Positions 12,993 to 25,739 of a DNA stretch of 64,000 nucleotides are shown piece by piece. The notes under the pieces were generated by a model. It made no database searches. It worked only from the letters and a program-made list of their open reading frames with translations, and was not told where the DNA came from. Both the position numbers and the translations under genes were made by a program. This DNA is from Oxyruncus cristatus (taxonomy: Eukaryota; Chordata; Aves; Passeriformes; Cotingidae), in NCBI GenBank assembly GCA_013399855.1, contig VXAY01003846.1:771318-835317 (forward strand), read 5' to 3'. Numbering within the stretch: the first letter of the stretch is position 1; each line of letters begins with the position of its first letter.

Positions 12993-15900
12993 GTATGTTC
13001 TTTGTTAAAGTTAATTTTATGTGTTTATTTCCACAAGTCATCAAATGTTCTGTTTCTGAGTTTAAGAACCAGCTTTGAGACAGCTGCATCATAAAAATAC
13101 AGTTCTAGGTGACAGTTATTGCAAAAAGTATTTTTTAATCTTGCTAATAGTATTAATTTGATGAGATTTTAACTAAATTTGCTCTGTGTAGCTCTCGCTA
13201 AGATGAGGAGTAAGGTTCTGTAGTTAAAGTAATCTTTTCTATACTGTCATCCCTTGATTAGCATCAGATCTGAGAAAAACAAATGAGATATACTGAGGAT
13301 ACCTGGAGATATATAGATCAAGTGAATAATCTGTACTAAACAAGCTAATTCAAACAAAGAATAGTTGTTAGTATTGGCTGTGGGCTCTATAATGTTAGTG
13401 AATACTGAAAAGGCAAGAAGGATCCAAGTCTGCCTCACTGTTTGAAATGGGAAGTTAGAAATATTTTTTTTTTTTTTAATTAGGGGCCTGAGTCAATAAA
13501 GCGCAACACCTCTACCTGTTAAAAAATAATTTTGAGTTTTACCTGTGAATTGTAGAAAAAAAGAAGAAAACACATTTCCCTATTGCGGAATTTTAGAAGC
13601 CAGTTTTTCATATGGACAAACATCTAGTCTGGTCATATAGTCCTCACTGAGATCAAATATACTTCAATATACATAGCTGGTCTGTGTATAGAAGATCTGT
13701 GGGATCAGGCTCTAATATGGAAAGTAAACATTCAGTATGATAGGACATGCAAACAGTAGGCTTCTGTCAGAATAAAAATTCATTACATGGTTACATGACC
13801 ATGTTGTTGAAGTATCTTGATGTTTCATTACCTGTAGTAATGAGAGAGAGAACATGATCTAATAGATGTACGTTACTTGCATGTTTGTATATTCAACGTC
13901 ATTTGTATTTACTATGTGTAATTATGGGCAAATTTTTTTATAGGTTTATTTTCTACTTTGTCATACAGACCTAAAAAATACCACATATTGTCACTTTTTA
14001 GTATCTAAATTTTGGCTTATGCTGTACCATTAGTATGCAGACTTTCCCGCTGATTTTAGTTGAATTCTTCTTATAAATTAATGGTATAATTTAACTCTTT
14101 GTCTGAAATAGCTTTACAGCAGTAGATCCTGTGGCTGGAAGGTAAATTATAGATTTGCAACAACGAAGTGAAAAAAGAAAAATTACTTATTCACGAGTTG
14201 CTGACATTAATATTAATACTGATCTCTAATCGTGACTTTTTATTATTTTTCTGTTGACAAAAACTGAAAAAATGAATCACAGCTGAGTGTTTGGAAACTT
14301 AATTCAGGACAAGCAGAAAATGAAAGTGGTGCTTTCAAATGAAATCTGTTATAAGCTGGAGGATAAAATACACTAAGAGAAATAATGCTTAGGTTTTGAA
14401 TCTATATGATCTACAGACTTTCATAGATTTACAAATATTCCAGCAGTTAAATGGATTTTCTAACCTATTAACAGTGTGTTTCTAGAGGTCTTAAGCAATG
14501 CAAATCTCACCTGTTTGACATGCTCAGCATATCTATTATTTCTAATCTATGTGTGGCCTGAATATAAAGAAAATCCCAAACATTCCTCACAGAGATACAT
14601 TGGAAGAATAGAAGATATCTTTTTAAGGTCATATTGCTGTCTAGTAATAGGAATGGAGTGGCCAGTCAGTGCGATCAGGTAAGGGGATGGGAAAAGAAGA
14701 CTTGAGTTCTGTAGTTTACATCAGAGCTTCTGTTCTGTTTTTTTTATAATTTTGTTGGTTTTTTTTTCTCCTGGAGTGTGTAAATCAGCCAGACCATGAA
14801 TATTTAGCAGAGTATGAATAGAAAAGAGATTGCATGCCAGACCGGTAGCACAGTTTTTCAGAGTCTAGCCAAGAGCACAGATTGAGCTTTTTTGCTACCC
14901 AATACATTCGTAATTGCAAAGACTTTGTTTGCTACAAAGTGAAACAGTTATAATTATGCTAATGTCTGGTTCTAAATGTCTGATTAGAACTACTGATTCA
15001 TGTTAAGGGGGAAAAAAAGTTGTAAGCACTACTTCTCTGGAGTAGGTAAAGATCATGGAATTGCTAAAACTTGCCTTCATGATAACTAAAACATTCTTTT
15101 AACCACTGTATTAGAATCACAGAGGGGGAGGAAAGAGAACCAAATGATTTGAACTTTATCCCTGAGTGATTCAGTGATTCATCCCTATGGAAACTGAATG
15201 CTTAATGGTACCTTTGCCAGATAATATTAGCTGTCAAGCTCTGAGCTTTGGTAGAAGGCTTATGAGCGGGGGCAGCACCAATCTCTGGTGACTTTTGGCA
15301 TTAACTGTTGTTTTACACTGAAGCATCTCTGCTATGTAACTCCAGGCAAAGAAAGAGATTTTTATAGGCTTTCTTAGCCTGTAACTAATGAATAGTGGGC
15401 CTTTGTGGCTTTAAACAATGTGCTACAGTAAACATCATCAATCTCGTGTTACAGCTCTTAAGAGCAATGCAGTGTAGTGGCAAAAATTGTTGAAGTGGTA
15501 GAGCAGTGTAGTACTTATCATTTTACCCCCCAGTTAGATGAACAACTTATTCCCGAGATGGAGGATATAAGGGAAGCAAGCCAATCCATATAACAGTTAA
15601 ATATGTTTTGCTGTAAGTCCAAAAATAATCAAATTCTTTCTGAATTTTACTGTCTAATTGCTAAGAATTCCTCTCACTTCTCATTATAGTGTTTCCTGAA
15701 GACTGTTATAAACTTTGCTTGCAGAATTTATTGGACTGTAACAGCATTTGCTATTACAATCCCAGTGTGCTGGGATTCTTCACTGTTAAATAGGTCATAT
15801 GTTATGTTTCCAAAAACATCTGATAAGACAGTTTGTAAGCAGATTGCTTGGGTTTTGCTGTCAGTGAAGGCATACAGTGTCCTGTAACCAGCTCTACATG

Positions 15901-16888
15901 GGCTGACTTCTTCATCCCTAAAAAACTGGTCTAGTGCTAAAAAAATTAGCACTTCTGAAGGGGATGGTGGGTGTTTAGATTTCAGAGCTCTGGCAAACTT
16001 TCCCAGAAAGTAGGGACAAATAGTGAGGTACATGTAGGCTTCCGGATTTCATCTTTAGTCTTTTAACAGTATTTCCTAGCAAAGCTTCAGGCCTCTTTCT
16101 GCTCTGCAGTCTGATGCAGTATATGATCAGCTGAGGAAGCTGCTTTCAAAAATCTTGGTAGTGATAGACTTAGCCATTGTTGTGGCTGGAATCAAGTTAT
16201 GATACAATCTTGAAAGTATGTATTTTCCAGATATTCTCATAGGGCACCTTCTTTTCTGGGTGACTTCGCAAAATGTTGGGAATACACTTTCAAATTGATG
16301 AAGCAAGTTAGGTTCTCAGAGAAGCCATGCTGGCAGATTGTGAGGAATGTTAATTGTTGGATTTGAATGATTAGATACTTAAAATATTAATCATCTGTGT
16401 CATGTAGTTGGTCAGAAAATACTTTCTAAAGCAATATTACTATTGAATAGTGATTGCTGCTGCCAAGGGAGTAGGATAGTATTGTTAAAACCTAAGCAGG
16501 TTTTTCAATATTTTCCTGACCAATTGCATGTTCTCACCATGACTACAGATCATCTCTAGAAGGAACCAGAATTAAGTTCATAGACCAAATTAGCTGTTGG
16601 ATTGACTGTGGGGAAAAGGTGCAATTACACTGTCCAGCTAATATGTCTTGTTGGAGGCACTGTGGCAGGGTAGCTACTGAGTGAACCATTCACATAATAC
16701 AACTTATTTGGTGCGTCTGGAGTTAGAATAATCATTAAAAGTAAATGTTAATATTAGTCCTTTCTTTGAAACTCAGGTTTAGTTGTTTCATGTTTTATTT
16801 TGGAGTTGTGTTTTACAAAAAAAAAAAAAGAAAAGGTATTTACTATGTTTTCTAACCAAGTTTTCTTCTCTCTTTGTTTTCTTTTCAG
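12993..16888 (+). other. Intron E2-E3 (non-coding)
   Basis: This 3.9-kb intron contains a T14 run at 13464-13477 and an A-rich run near 16818-16829. No mobile element or RNA gene was recognised. An open frame at 14476-14682 lacks coding similarity. The intron ends in a long pyrimidine tract and TTTTCAG. Confidence 0.85.
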
Positions 16889-16938
16889 TTATGTTTCGCT
16901 TGTATGATACAGATGGGAATGGATACCTGGATAGTTCG
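16889..16938 (+). CDS. DGKB: DGKB internal exon E3: first EF-hand loop (all but its last ligand)
   Basis: This 50-nt exon supplies two bases of codon 99 (Phe) and residues 100-115, ending in phase 0. It encodes MFRLYDTDGNGYLDSS. The calcium loop runs from Asp105, with ligands Asp105, Asp107, Asn109, Tyr111 (backbone) and Asp113. The twelfth position, the bidentate Glu116, is the first codon of E4, so the intron cuts the loop just before it. The loop is canonical and looks calcium competent. Acceptor TTTTCAG is strong. Donor is TCG|GTAATG. Confidence 0.95.
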
Positions 16939-17499
16939 GTAATGTTATTTGTGTATTTTAATGCATTGTAAGAATATATCATGGCATACCTGTACAAAAA
17001 TACATTAATCCACATCAAGTTTATATTTATCCTGAATTATTAGAAGCAGTATAAACTATAGTCGATAAAAAAATCAACAATTTGAAAAGTAAATCTTGAG
17101 TTTTCTTTTCCAATAAGCTGCTGCTTCTACTACTGTATAAATTTTCAAATGTTGATGCTGCTGTCATGGACTCCAATTCTATAGTCTTCTGATTTTTCAT
17201 CATATTACTGTAGGGGACACATTAATATCATTCCAAAAATTCTAGTATGCTGTCAGGAGATGTGTATCTCAAAGCACCCTTTATAAAGATTTCATTAAAA
17301 AGAGAAAGTCTGAGAGTCACACAGTGAATTTATGTGGAGAGATGTCAGAACTTCCACCTTTTTATGAATAACGGAGGAACAATGTTAAAGGCAGAGTTTG
17401 GAGGAGTAACCCAACCAAATGTCTGGAAAAAAAATCAGTGATACAACAATAATTAAAAAAAAAATGTAGCTATTTTTTTCTGTTAGCTAACAGAAAGCA

Positions 17500-18742
17500 G
17501 TATTTTATTGGCAGTGGGGTTTTTTTGTTTTGTTTTGTTTTTTCCCTTCTCCTGGAAGCAAGATAGCATAGAGTGGATTGGTAAAGAAGGGGAGCTGATT
17601 CCCATAAGTGACAGGGAAATTTTTGCCCGCGGGCCAGTTTGTGATAACGCACATACTGGCGTTTCACGTTATGTTGCAGCTTTTCATGTATGTCGCAGCT
17701 CACCTGGGATAGGGATGGAGGGATTATCTTTGGCCCTGCCTCTTCCTCCTGTTCTGAGGGCCCTGCTTCCTCTTCATCCCTCACTAAATGAACTTATTTT
17801 TATTATGGATTTCTTCTTCTGCGTAGGGACAGCTGCTACTGGCACAGGTTCCTCTGGTTCAGCTGCAGTTTTGACTGGCCACAGTGCCTGTTGGTCTGCT
17901 TCCCTCCTCCTCCCCCTGAGGGTGCTGTCTAGTGTTGAGCAGTGTCTGATAAACAGTAGCCAGGCCCCAGCCCACTGCTTAACTTTGTGCCTCTCTGAAA
18001 CTGCCACAGCATTTTTCTTTCAAATATTCTGCCACTTTATCAGAGTCCTGTAGTTCTTTGGGGATGAACTTCCAAAGCACTGCAACAGAGTAATCCTTTG
18101 AAAGCTGGCCCATTTTCTCTCGCTTTCCATGCCACTCATGACTCTATCCATCCTCAGGACAGATCTCTGAACAACCTCCCTGGAAATCTCTTTCTTAACT
18201 CTAGACATGGTATGGATCACACTGAGGAGAACTGGCAGACTTAGCAAGAAGAACATGTTTTCCTTAGCATCCAAAGGGAATTAAAAATTCTGAAATGCAG
18301 TTGTAACTGGCCTGAAGGAGGAAAATGGTGTGAAAAGCTGGGGAAAATCATCCTCCCCTGTCCCCCCACAGACTGGGTGTGATTCTTAATGGAGTCCGAA
18401 AGGTAGTGCCTGAGGTGCGGGTAGTAGAGCAACACTGAATACACATCCCAAACAGCCCTCATGGCCCTTGATGTTATGTCAAAAACTGATATCCCACAGT
18501 ACATCAACAAAGCAATCCTGATCCCTCTCCCTAGTCTGAAAAATAGCATCACAAGGAGCACACACAGGAATATATATACAGGGTTAGGCACCACACTCAT
18601 ATGAACAAACCAAGCAACATTGTGACCAGTGGCTCTGTACCTAATACAGCAAATGCTTCCATCAAATTTGTTCCCAGCCTGTTCTGGGCAGATCTGTTGT
18701 TATCTCAACCCTTCATGCCTCACATAAGGCACCAAATAAGGC
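17500..18742 (-). pseudogene. Decayed endogenous retrovirus internal region (leader and gag-like remnant)
   Basis: This sits directly downstream, on the minus strand, of the LTR at 18743-19248. Reading leftward, four open stretches tile the region in changing frames (18600-18241, 18274-18020, 18007-17774, 17784-17470), which suggests one former coding region broken by frameshifts and stops. The first stretch has a hydrophobic, membrane-like segment. Later stretches have a basic cluster followed by an acidic Glu-rich segment (about 17720-17790), composition typical of Gag. No capsid, protease, polymerase or envelope motif was seen, so the element is cut off at its left side. A class III (ERVL-like) origin is inferred from the LTR and position, not proven. 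It is broken and not expected to make a protein. Confidence 0.65.
18728..18734 (-). other. Candidate retroviral primer-binding site core
   Basis: On the minus strand TGGTGCC lies 8 nt inside the LTR edge. TGGTG-starting primer sites complement the CCA-ended 3' acceptor stems of tRNAs and are common in ERVL-type elements. The offset is slightly larger than usual and the rest of the site has decayed. Confidence 0.35.
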
Positions 18743-19248
18743 TGTCATGGTTTAGGAATGGTACTGCCCAGTTTAGTGCTCCCACTGAGATTCTCCAAAC
18801 CACACTGTCGCTCCTCTCTCCTTCCTGCAGCAGAATGGGGAGGAGACTTGGAGACACAAAAGGTAAAGATCACAGTTTGAGATAAGAACAATTTACTGGA
18901 AACATCAATTATATAAGAAAAAGAACAGTAATAACAGCAACAATATTAGTTACAAAGGTGTACAAAAGAGAGAGAGTAAGTTACATCCAAAATGCTTGCC
19001 ACAGAGCCTGACCCAACCTGACTGCAGGCACACTACCCTGACTGCTCTCTCCAGCTTGGCACTGGCATTACCCAACCTCTTCCCTGGCCCCGTGCACTCA
19101 ACCAGAAGGAACCCTTTCCCTCCAGAACAGACTCCCTTTCTCCTGCACCTAGCAATGACTTGAGGTGGTATAGAATAATCTCCAGGTCCCAGCTATGCCT
19201 CTCCTGGCTATGGCAAAAATTTATCCTGTGCTGGCTGAAACCAAGACA
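18743..19248 (-). mobile_element. Endogenous retrovirus LTR (probable 5' LTR, antisense to DGKB)
   Basis: This 506-bp element is bounded by inverted ends: the left edge is TGTCATGGTTT and the right edge, read on the minus strand, is TGTCTTGGTTT. It therefore has TG...CA termini with one mismatch over 11 bp. A TATATAA-like box lies near 18909-18916, and the purine/pyrimidine blocks around 18880-18990 and 19040-19200 resemble abundant songbird LTRs as I remember them. Retroviral internal sequence continues only on the left, which makes this the 5' LTR of a minus-strand element. No matching second LTR was found. Confidence 0.8.
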
Positions 19249-19815
19249 ACACGAGAATTCAGAATTGTCCTAGGTAAGCATTAGAAATGTTTACAAAGCA
19301 AAATTGCATATATGAGTATAGAAAAGCAGTAGTGATACGTGATCAAGGAAAATTGCGACACCATGATGGTAAGAAAACTTTGTATTAGCTTATAGCATCC
19401 ACTTTATACCTTATTTCCATTAGAAAGCTTTGAATTACACAATGGCTGTCAAAAAAATAATGTGTTAGAGTGCTGGAATTTAAAGATCCTTACAGCATTA
19501 TATCACAGCGTGGACATCAAATAGTAAAAACAGTGCTCAAAAGATAGCTAGGAAAGAAGAATCTATGACTACTTTCAATTACTTTAATTGTGGGCATGAA
19601 TTTCACCTCCCTGAATGCTTCGCAGTCCATGCCGGATGTTTTGCTCAGGAAGCAGATTCACCTGAGTGGACAACTTCCTATGTAAAGGACATTTTGTTAG
19701 GAACATTGATGAAACAGTGTCACTGAATGCAATATGGTTGAACTAAAAGTTGCTTTGCAGTGGAATTTTTCTTTATAATATTGCATTAAATATCATACTT
19801 TTCATTTATCTGTAG

Positions 19816-19890
19816 GAGCTGGAAAATATCATTGCTCAAATGATGCATGTTGCAGAATACCTTGAATGGGATGTTACTGAACTGAGTCCA
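19816..19890 (+). CDS. DGKB: DGKB internal exon E4: end of EF-hand 1 and helix between EF-hands
   Basis: This 75-nt exon is phase 0 at both ends and encodes residues 116-140, ELENIIAQMMHVAEYLEWDV through TELSP. Glu116 completes the first calcium loop; the rest is the exiting helix and the linker to the second EF-hand. Acceptor is CTGTAG, donor GTAAGT. The exon length is a multiple of three, so skipping it would keep the frame but remove the twelfth ligand of EF-hand 1. Confidence 0.95.
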
Positions 19891-20411
19891 GTAAGTATCC
19901 ATTTATCACAATTTTTTAATGTTGCTAGAGATAGCAGTTTTTGATATTTCATGTCAACATGTGATTTTATATGTTAGTAACATAGAAATAAGAATAGTCT
20001 GTGTTCCACTATGGCACTGTCAATTAGCACTTTTACAAGTATTTTGGTGATTGAATCTAATCTGTGAAATATTCTTCTACAGTTTAAGGGTTTTTTTTCA
20101 ATGCATGTAGTAATTAACTTTTATAACACAACTGGTTTGTCTCTGAACATTTCTTAAAAGTAACTGCAAGTACACAGGGAACCCAACTTGGTTTGGGATC
20201 TTTAGATGATAATAAAATGCAAATAGGAATATGACACTTCATTTTCTGAACTGTCCATACTCATTTTACTACAGCTGCCATACAAATAGTATTTCCCTTA
20301 CTTTTTGTGTGTGGATGAGGGAATTGATCTATATTCTAAAAAGAAGTTGTTACATTAGAATATAATAATAAAAAAAATGGAATTTATGAGATTTTTCATT
20401 AAACTGTGTAG
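19891..20411 (+). other. Intron E4-E5 (non-coding)
   Basis: This short intron of 521 nt has nothing recognisable inside. Its acceptor, CTGTGTAG, has a poor pyrimidine tract. Confidence 0.85.
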
Positions 20412-20570
<159 letters not shown>

Positions 20571-20910
20571 TAACTGAGGTTAGTTTCTCTGAGGCCTGTA
20601 TAAAGAATACTTTGCTTTACTTTTCTTTAGTATGGCTGAATGACATACAAAGAGCAAAAGTGCATCTTCAAAGGCAGAGTTACCATTAGCATGTTTGAAG
20701 CCATACCAAATGAACTAGCTCTGGAGCTGGAAGCTGTAAAAAGCTGATTAATTTGCCCTGCTAACAGCATGTTGTTAATTCCTAGCTGTAGTATTATTTG
20801 TTAAGAATTTCTTACTGTGCATGTGTATGTTACAGCTGACTTGGAGCAGTGTTTAGTCTTCTCACCATGTGTAGTCTTCTCATACAGTTCTGTGGCCAAA
20901 TTGTACTGAG

Positions 20911-21185
20911 TCACAGAACATTGGAAAGAACTTCTGGATATCTGGTTGAGTCTCTTATTAAAGGCAGGGCCACAGATTAAGTTATCCAGGACCCTATCAA
21001 GCCTAAAGAATTCCAGTGAGACAGATTCCACTGGTCCTGTGGGCAAACTCTCCCTGTGTTAATTGTTCTTAAGGGAAAGAGCTTTTGTTCTTATGTGCAG
21101 AGGGAATTTCTTCTGCAGCAATTATTGCCTGTTGGCTCTTGTCCTGTCGCAATACATCCCTGTGAAGATATTCCGTCTCTGTAAC
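20911..21185 (-). mobile_element. CR1 LINE 3' fragment, antisense
   Basis: Diverged antisense CR1. Recognisable pieces are TCACAGAACATTGGAAAGAA at the left, AAAGGCAGGGCCAC near 20960, CCAGGACCCTATCAAGCCT near 20985, TTATGTGCAGAGGGAATTTC near 21092 and GGCTCTTGTCCTGTCGCAAT near 21134. More decayed than the 8.9-kb copy, so probably older. Confidence 0.8.
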
Positions 21186-23030
21186 TACCTTAATAAACTA
21201 TACTATCTAGCAATATCAAAGAGAACACTTACACCAAAGGATAGAGTGTTATGAAAAATGAACTTGTGTTCTGTACATTTATAACTTCACATTAAAGATA
21301 ATACAGATGTAATATGATTAGTTTTCTACCGGTTAAATGCAACTGTTTTAAGACTGGCATATTGCCAGTGCCACCTGCTGTCCTGTATCTGAGCTAATTT
21401 TGAACACATGTATCTAAGCATATGTTTCAAATGCTTTTCTGTTATTTGAAAGAAAACATTTTTATTTCATCTTTTCTTAATTAATTTTCAGATATTGAGG
21501 TGAAATAATAAATAATATTTATTTTCCCCATATAGTTCTATGGCTTCAACTAAATCTAGACTGCTACAGGTTGCTCTGTGGCATTTTATTTAGACAAAGA
21601 ATGATCAGACTGAGACTTTGTGTAGGAAAATATGTAACAAACCAGTTTGTTGAACAGAAGATCTATAAGTCTTGCAAAATCTTAATAATCAAATTACAAG
21701 CAAAATACCTGAATATCAGTGTGTCTGGATTACTGTAAATATTAATTCTCTGACTCTATATATGAGACTGAGTAAGAAAATGTTAAATTTATTCTCTGTC
21801 ATCAAAGATATATTTGTCAGGCCGAATTCCATTATTTCCACAGAATTACTATAAACAACGAGCACCAAATGCTCTCAAGCAACCAGTATAGCAGATAACT
21901 GATAGTCATTTTCAGCACATATTTTTCTTTCGTGACAGGTAGTATAGACGTTCTGGGAGTATTTTTCAGTGTCTACATTTCATTCTTTCTAAATTTGAAA
22001 CTCCTTAAATTATGGCATAAATTAATGCAGATCCTTCTGTAGAGGTTTATTTTCATATTAAAGCAAAAACTATTATAAAGAAGCTATGTTATCAGACAGG
22101 TTCTCCTTTTCAGTCTTTTTAATAGTTGTTAGATATTTATCATGCTGCGTGTAGCTCTACTACAGAAATAGTAAAAATGCACAAATAGTGATCAAAATTC
22201 TATAGCCTGCTATCAGCATGGGCCAGTGTTTTTATCATCAAGAGTATTCCTAGTACTTGATGCATTTAAAAGTCAGAAGTGTACAGTTGTAGAAAAATAG
22301 CATGTAAAATATTTTTTATTATATTTTTGGATCAATAGGCATAGTTTATTATTTAATGCTTTTTTAATATTCTACTTTACTGTGAATGAAGTCCATTACC
22401 TACATATGAGCTAATTTGCTAGTCATTTGCTAATGATTCACTAGGATATGATGCCACCCTTTAAAAGGGCTCCCATTTTTCTTCTGATGTTTAAAACTGC
22501 TTCGTTTTTTAAACCATTTGCAAAATATTTAGAGAAAAGCAAAATTTTTATATTTTTCATCAAACAACCAGAAATTTACTCCTTCTGTTTGTACGCGGTT
22601 CTAAATAATCAAATCAAAGTGTTTTTTAGGATACTGAAAAGTGAAATCAATAAAGTTAAAACTCTAATGCCTGTCTGTCATTATTTTGTGTAAACTGATA
22701 GCATGGTTTTAGAGCATCTAATGTATTACCCAAGCACTTCATTCCAGTGCATCATTCCCATTAGTGGGATGCTGTTATTTTTTTTACATGCTGTTGTTAG
22801 ATTTTGCAAACCTAGCTTCCCAGGACTCTGCTTTTTTTCGCTGTCTTCCTCCTTTTAGTTATGATACTAAAAAGTAAGGTAAGAATCTTTTGAATTCATT
22901 AATCAAATAATAAAGTGCTGATATCTTAAAGTTTTCCTCAAGCTGATTAATATGTGAAAATAAGGGGCATAACCTAGTGGCTTATGCTGCTTAGACATGT
23001 CCAGGTGGTTGTCAGATGTTGAAAATAAGA

Positions 23031-23132
23031 GAAAAAACCCCAAAACCAAAAACAACAAAACCACACAAAACAAACCAAACAACACACCAAACCAAAAGAA
23101 AAAATGATGAAGAAACCAAAACCCACCAAACA
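23031..23132. repeat. A/C-rich low-complexity tract
   Basis: About 100 bp made almost wholly of A and C (CCAAAACC-like words); the other strand reads as T/G. Open frames through it are compositional artefacts. Confidence 0.75.
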
Positions 23133-25739
23133 ATTCTGCCACCTTCTTTTACCTTTAGTGGAGTATGCTTTGGTTCTCTGCTGAACTCAGCAATGACAAA
23201 ATTTTAAATTCAAGAGATCAATTCCAGAGCTTGTCTAGTATTATAGTGATAAAGAATTGTGACTGTAGTTTATTTAAATAAATTATGACACCAGTGAAAT
23301 GTTTAATTTGTTTTGGGTTGGGATCCATTAACACTGTAATATACTTAACTCTGGTACACGGCTTGTATGAATGATACAAAATTCTCAGCTGGTGTAATTT
23401 ATTATGCTAATATCAGTGAATCTGTGATAATTTATTTCAGCTGCAGATTTGTCATAGTACCTTCAGCTACATTGTTTCTACTTAATCCTTGGTTTCTTTT
23501 AATAACTATACAGAAAGGTCAGGTATCATAAAAGTTCTATTTACATTTAAAGCCTTTCAATCAGGTTTTATTACATAGTGTATTAGGTGATTTAGTCACA
23601 ATAATTGAAAACAAGAGGATCATTTAAGTGAAGTATGGAACTATATTGTATAAAAATAAAGGAATAAACAAGTTAGTGTTTATGACCAGCAGTGTTGAGA
23701 TAGCCTAATCTCTCACAGGTTTGTGGTCTTTGCCCTCTGACCTCAGCAGTTATCCCAATATATATAAGGATAATATTAGGTTGTTACTACAAGTATTAGC
23801 TAGCCACCTGTTAGCAAGTCAAAGGAGTAACAAGGATATCTGCCTGATTTCCCTTCTGTGTGTGCACTCTCTTTCTTTCTCTATCTCTCTCTTGCTTTCT
23901 TTCTCCAGCCCGCTGCCCCCACCTTTTTCCTAGACTTTCCTGACATTTCCAATGCCCTTTCAAATTTCTTTGAGATTACTAAACTAATTTCTAAGTTGCT
24001 GGCACAGTTTAGAGTCAGGGAGGTGAAGGGACAAAGACCATAGAAAGGTCTCATTTCCCTAGGAAATCAGCCTAAATATCCAGTCTGCTTTATCCTTCTG
24101 GGTTTTATGCTCTATTTCCTCCTAAGATTTGATTTTGAAGTTGCTGTGAAGGTAGAATTTATAAATACTGAGTTTTATCTCTGAAAATGTTGCAGAATAG
24201 AAACTGTATTTGAATTGTGGTGCTTTACAAGGCAATTGATCTGCTAAACAAAATAATTTTGGATAAGGAATTTAAGAACTTAATTAGTTCCTTTTTTATA
24301 GGGGTTCTGTGGTACACATACTATTTGGCAATTTGTTTTAGAAGACCTTGGGATTGTTTACATGTGTAATCCATTTGTACTTGGATGACTATCCTTTTTC
24401 CAATTAGAAGTGGCTGAATGTGTTCTGTGCAGAACCTACTGAAACACTTGTAGTTAAGACCCATAATTCTTAATCTGATGTTTAGTTGTTCAAGTTTCGT
24501 GGATTTTTTTTTCACACAATTCTCTCATGTAAAATGAGAATTTATTGAATAAAATGTTAACTGTAGAGGAAATAGTTATCTGTGTGGTGTAATTTTTAAT
24601 AATAAGTGTATGAGGTAGAGTTTTTTGCTGAGTGTCACACTTCATTCTGCAATTTGCACAATCATCACCAACTTTCCAAATTTATTTTTGCATCATAAGG
24701 GAATAGTTTGTCTCCCATCCAAACACAAATTGGACAGAGATATCCCTGCAGTACTCATGGTTGGTAATTACACTTTTGGGAAGTGGCCTTTTGCATTCTA
24801 GTGACCACTAGGGTATTTATTCTACTTGTCTACAGTACAAACTTTCAGTTTCTGACCTTTTTATTTCATTCTACATTGATTTTAGATTAACGGTGTAAGT
24901 GAAGGCAGAGAGTTATCCTATTGACTCTCCTACCATTGCTTAAAGTTTCCTTTGTAATCTGAGCACAAAAAGCCTCTTAGTTACAGGTTTGGTCGGCCAT
25001 TTGCATTGTACTCTGCTCTTCGATAGGAGTTCCTTACTTGTACAATATTATTCCATCCTGTGAGGATAAAAGCACTTGGTTTCTTTTGTAAGGTAATTCC
25101 GTGCAAGATATTCTCGTCCTCCTTCTCCTGTAACAGATCATTACTACCACCTCTGTCAGTGATTTACAAAACGTAGGTATACAATGCAAGTTTCTAAGTT
25201 TTAGAGTTTAAAGAAATCTTGTGTTTTAGGAAATGTTTTTGTTTCCACTGGCCACTAGATGTCATAGTTGCACTGTACCTGGTACTGTACGGTTGCTGAA
25301 AAGCTGTCTTAAGGTGAGAGAGAAATTGAACAACAGTAAATGCTTCATAAAGTTATAAATAATCTGTGATCAGGCCAATATGCCTTTCTTTTAAGTCACC
25401 AATTGTAATTTTCAACCCAGTTCACCTTTTAAATCAAGGTAAATTTCAATGTGATCAGCGTTTATGTTTTATTGTGACTGTGCTTCAATTAAATAATAAG
25501 AAAATACTCCTACAATTTTATTTTGGATCCTCAAGCAGCAAATTTTATGTGATTGCACTCAAATAATTTAAAAAGCAAAATTTTAAAATTTTTATTAAAT
25601 ATGGGATTAAATCTGCACAGGTTAAAGTGGAACCAAACTGGGGACGTGCAAACATTTGCAAGTCTAGAGTTGGATGTGTTGTATTGTGAGTAGTCCCTCC
25701 TAGACTGGGCAGTTTCATAGACTCCTTTTTTTCTAAAGG

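Larger units (their letters stand above)
16939..19815 (+). other. Intron E3-E4, carrying an antisense endogenous retrovirus remnant
   Basis: This 2.9-kb intron interrupts the first EF-hand loop. More than half of it (about 17.5-19.25 kb) is a minus-strand retroviral remnant with one LTR. The flanks are ordinary AT-rich intron, including an A9/A10 tract near 17453-17464 and a TTTTG-rich tract near 17520-17545. Confidence 0.85.

Noticed and set aside
14476..14682. Open stretch ending in a GTAAGG donor-like site, considered as an extra exon between E2 and E3
   Set aside because: E2 and E3 already join in phase and match the known protein without a gap; the translation has no DGK similarity.
17508..18053. 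181-codon open frame on the + strand, the longest in the window
   Set aside because: It is the opposite strand of the retroviral remnant, has low-complexity hydrophobic composition and no family motif; the minus-strand frames explain the region better.
18601..18885. Open frame on the + strand across the LTR edge
   Set aside because: It runs from the retroviral internal region into the LTR in the wrong direction; no coding signal.
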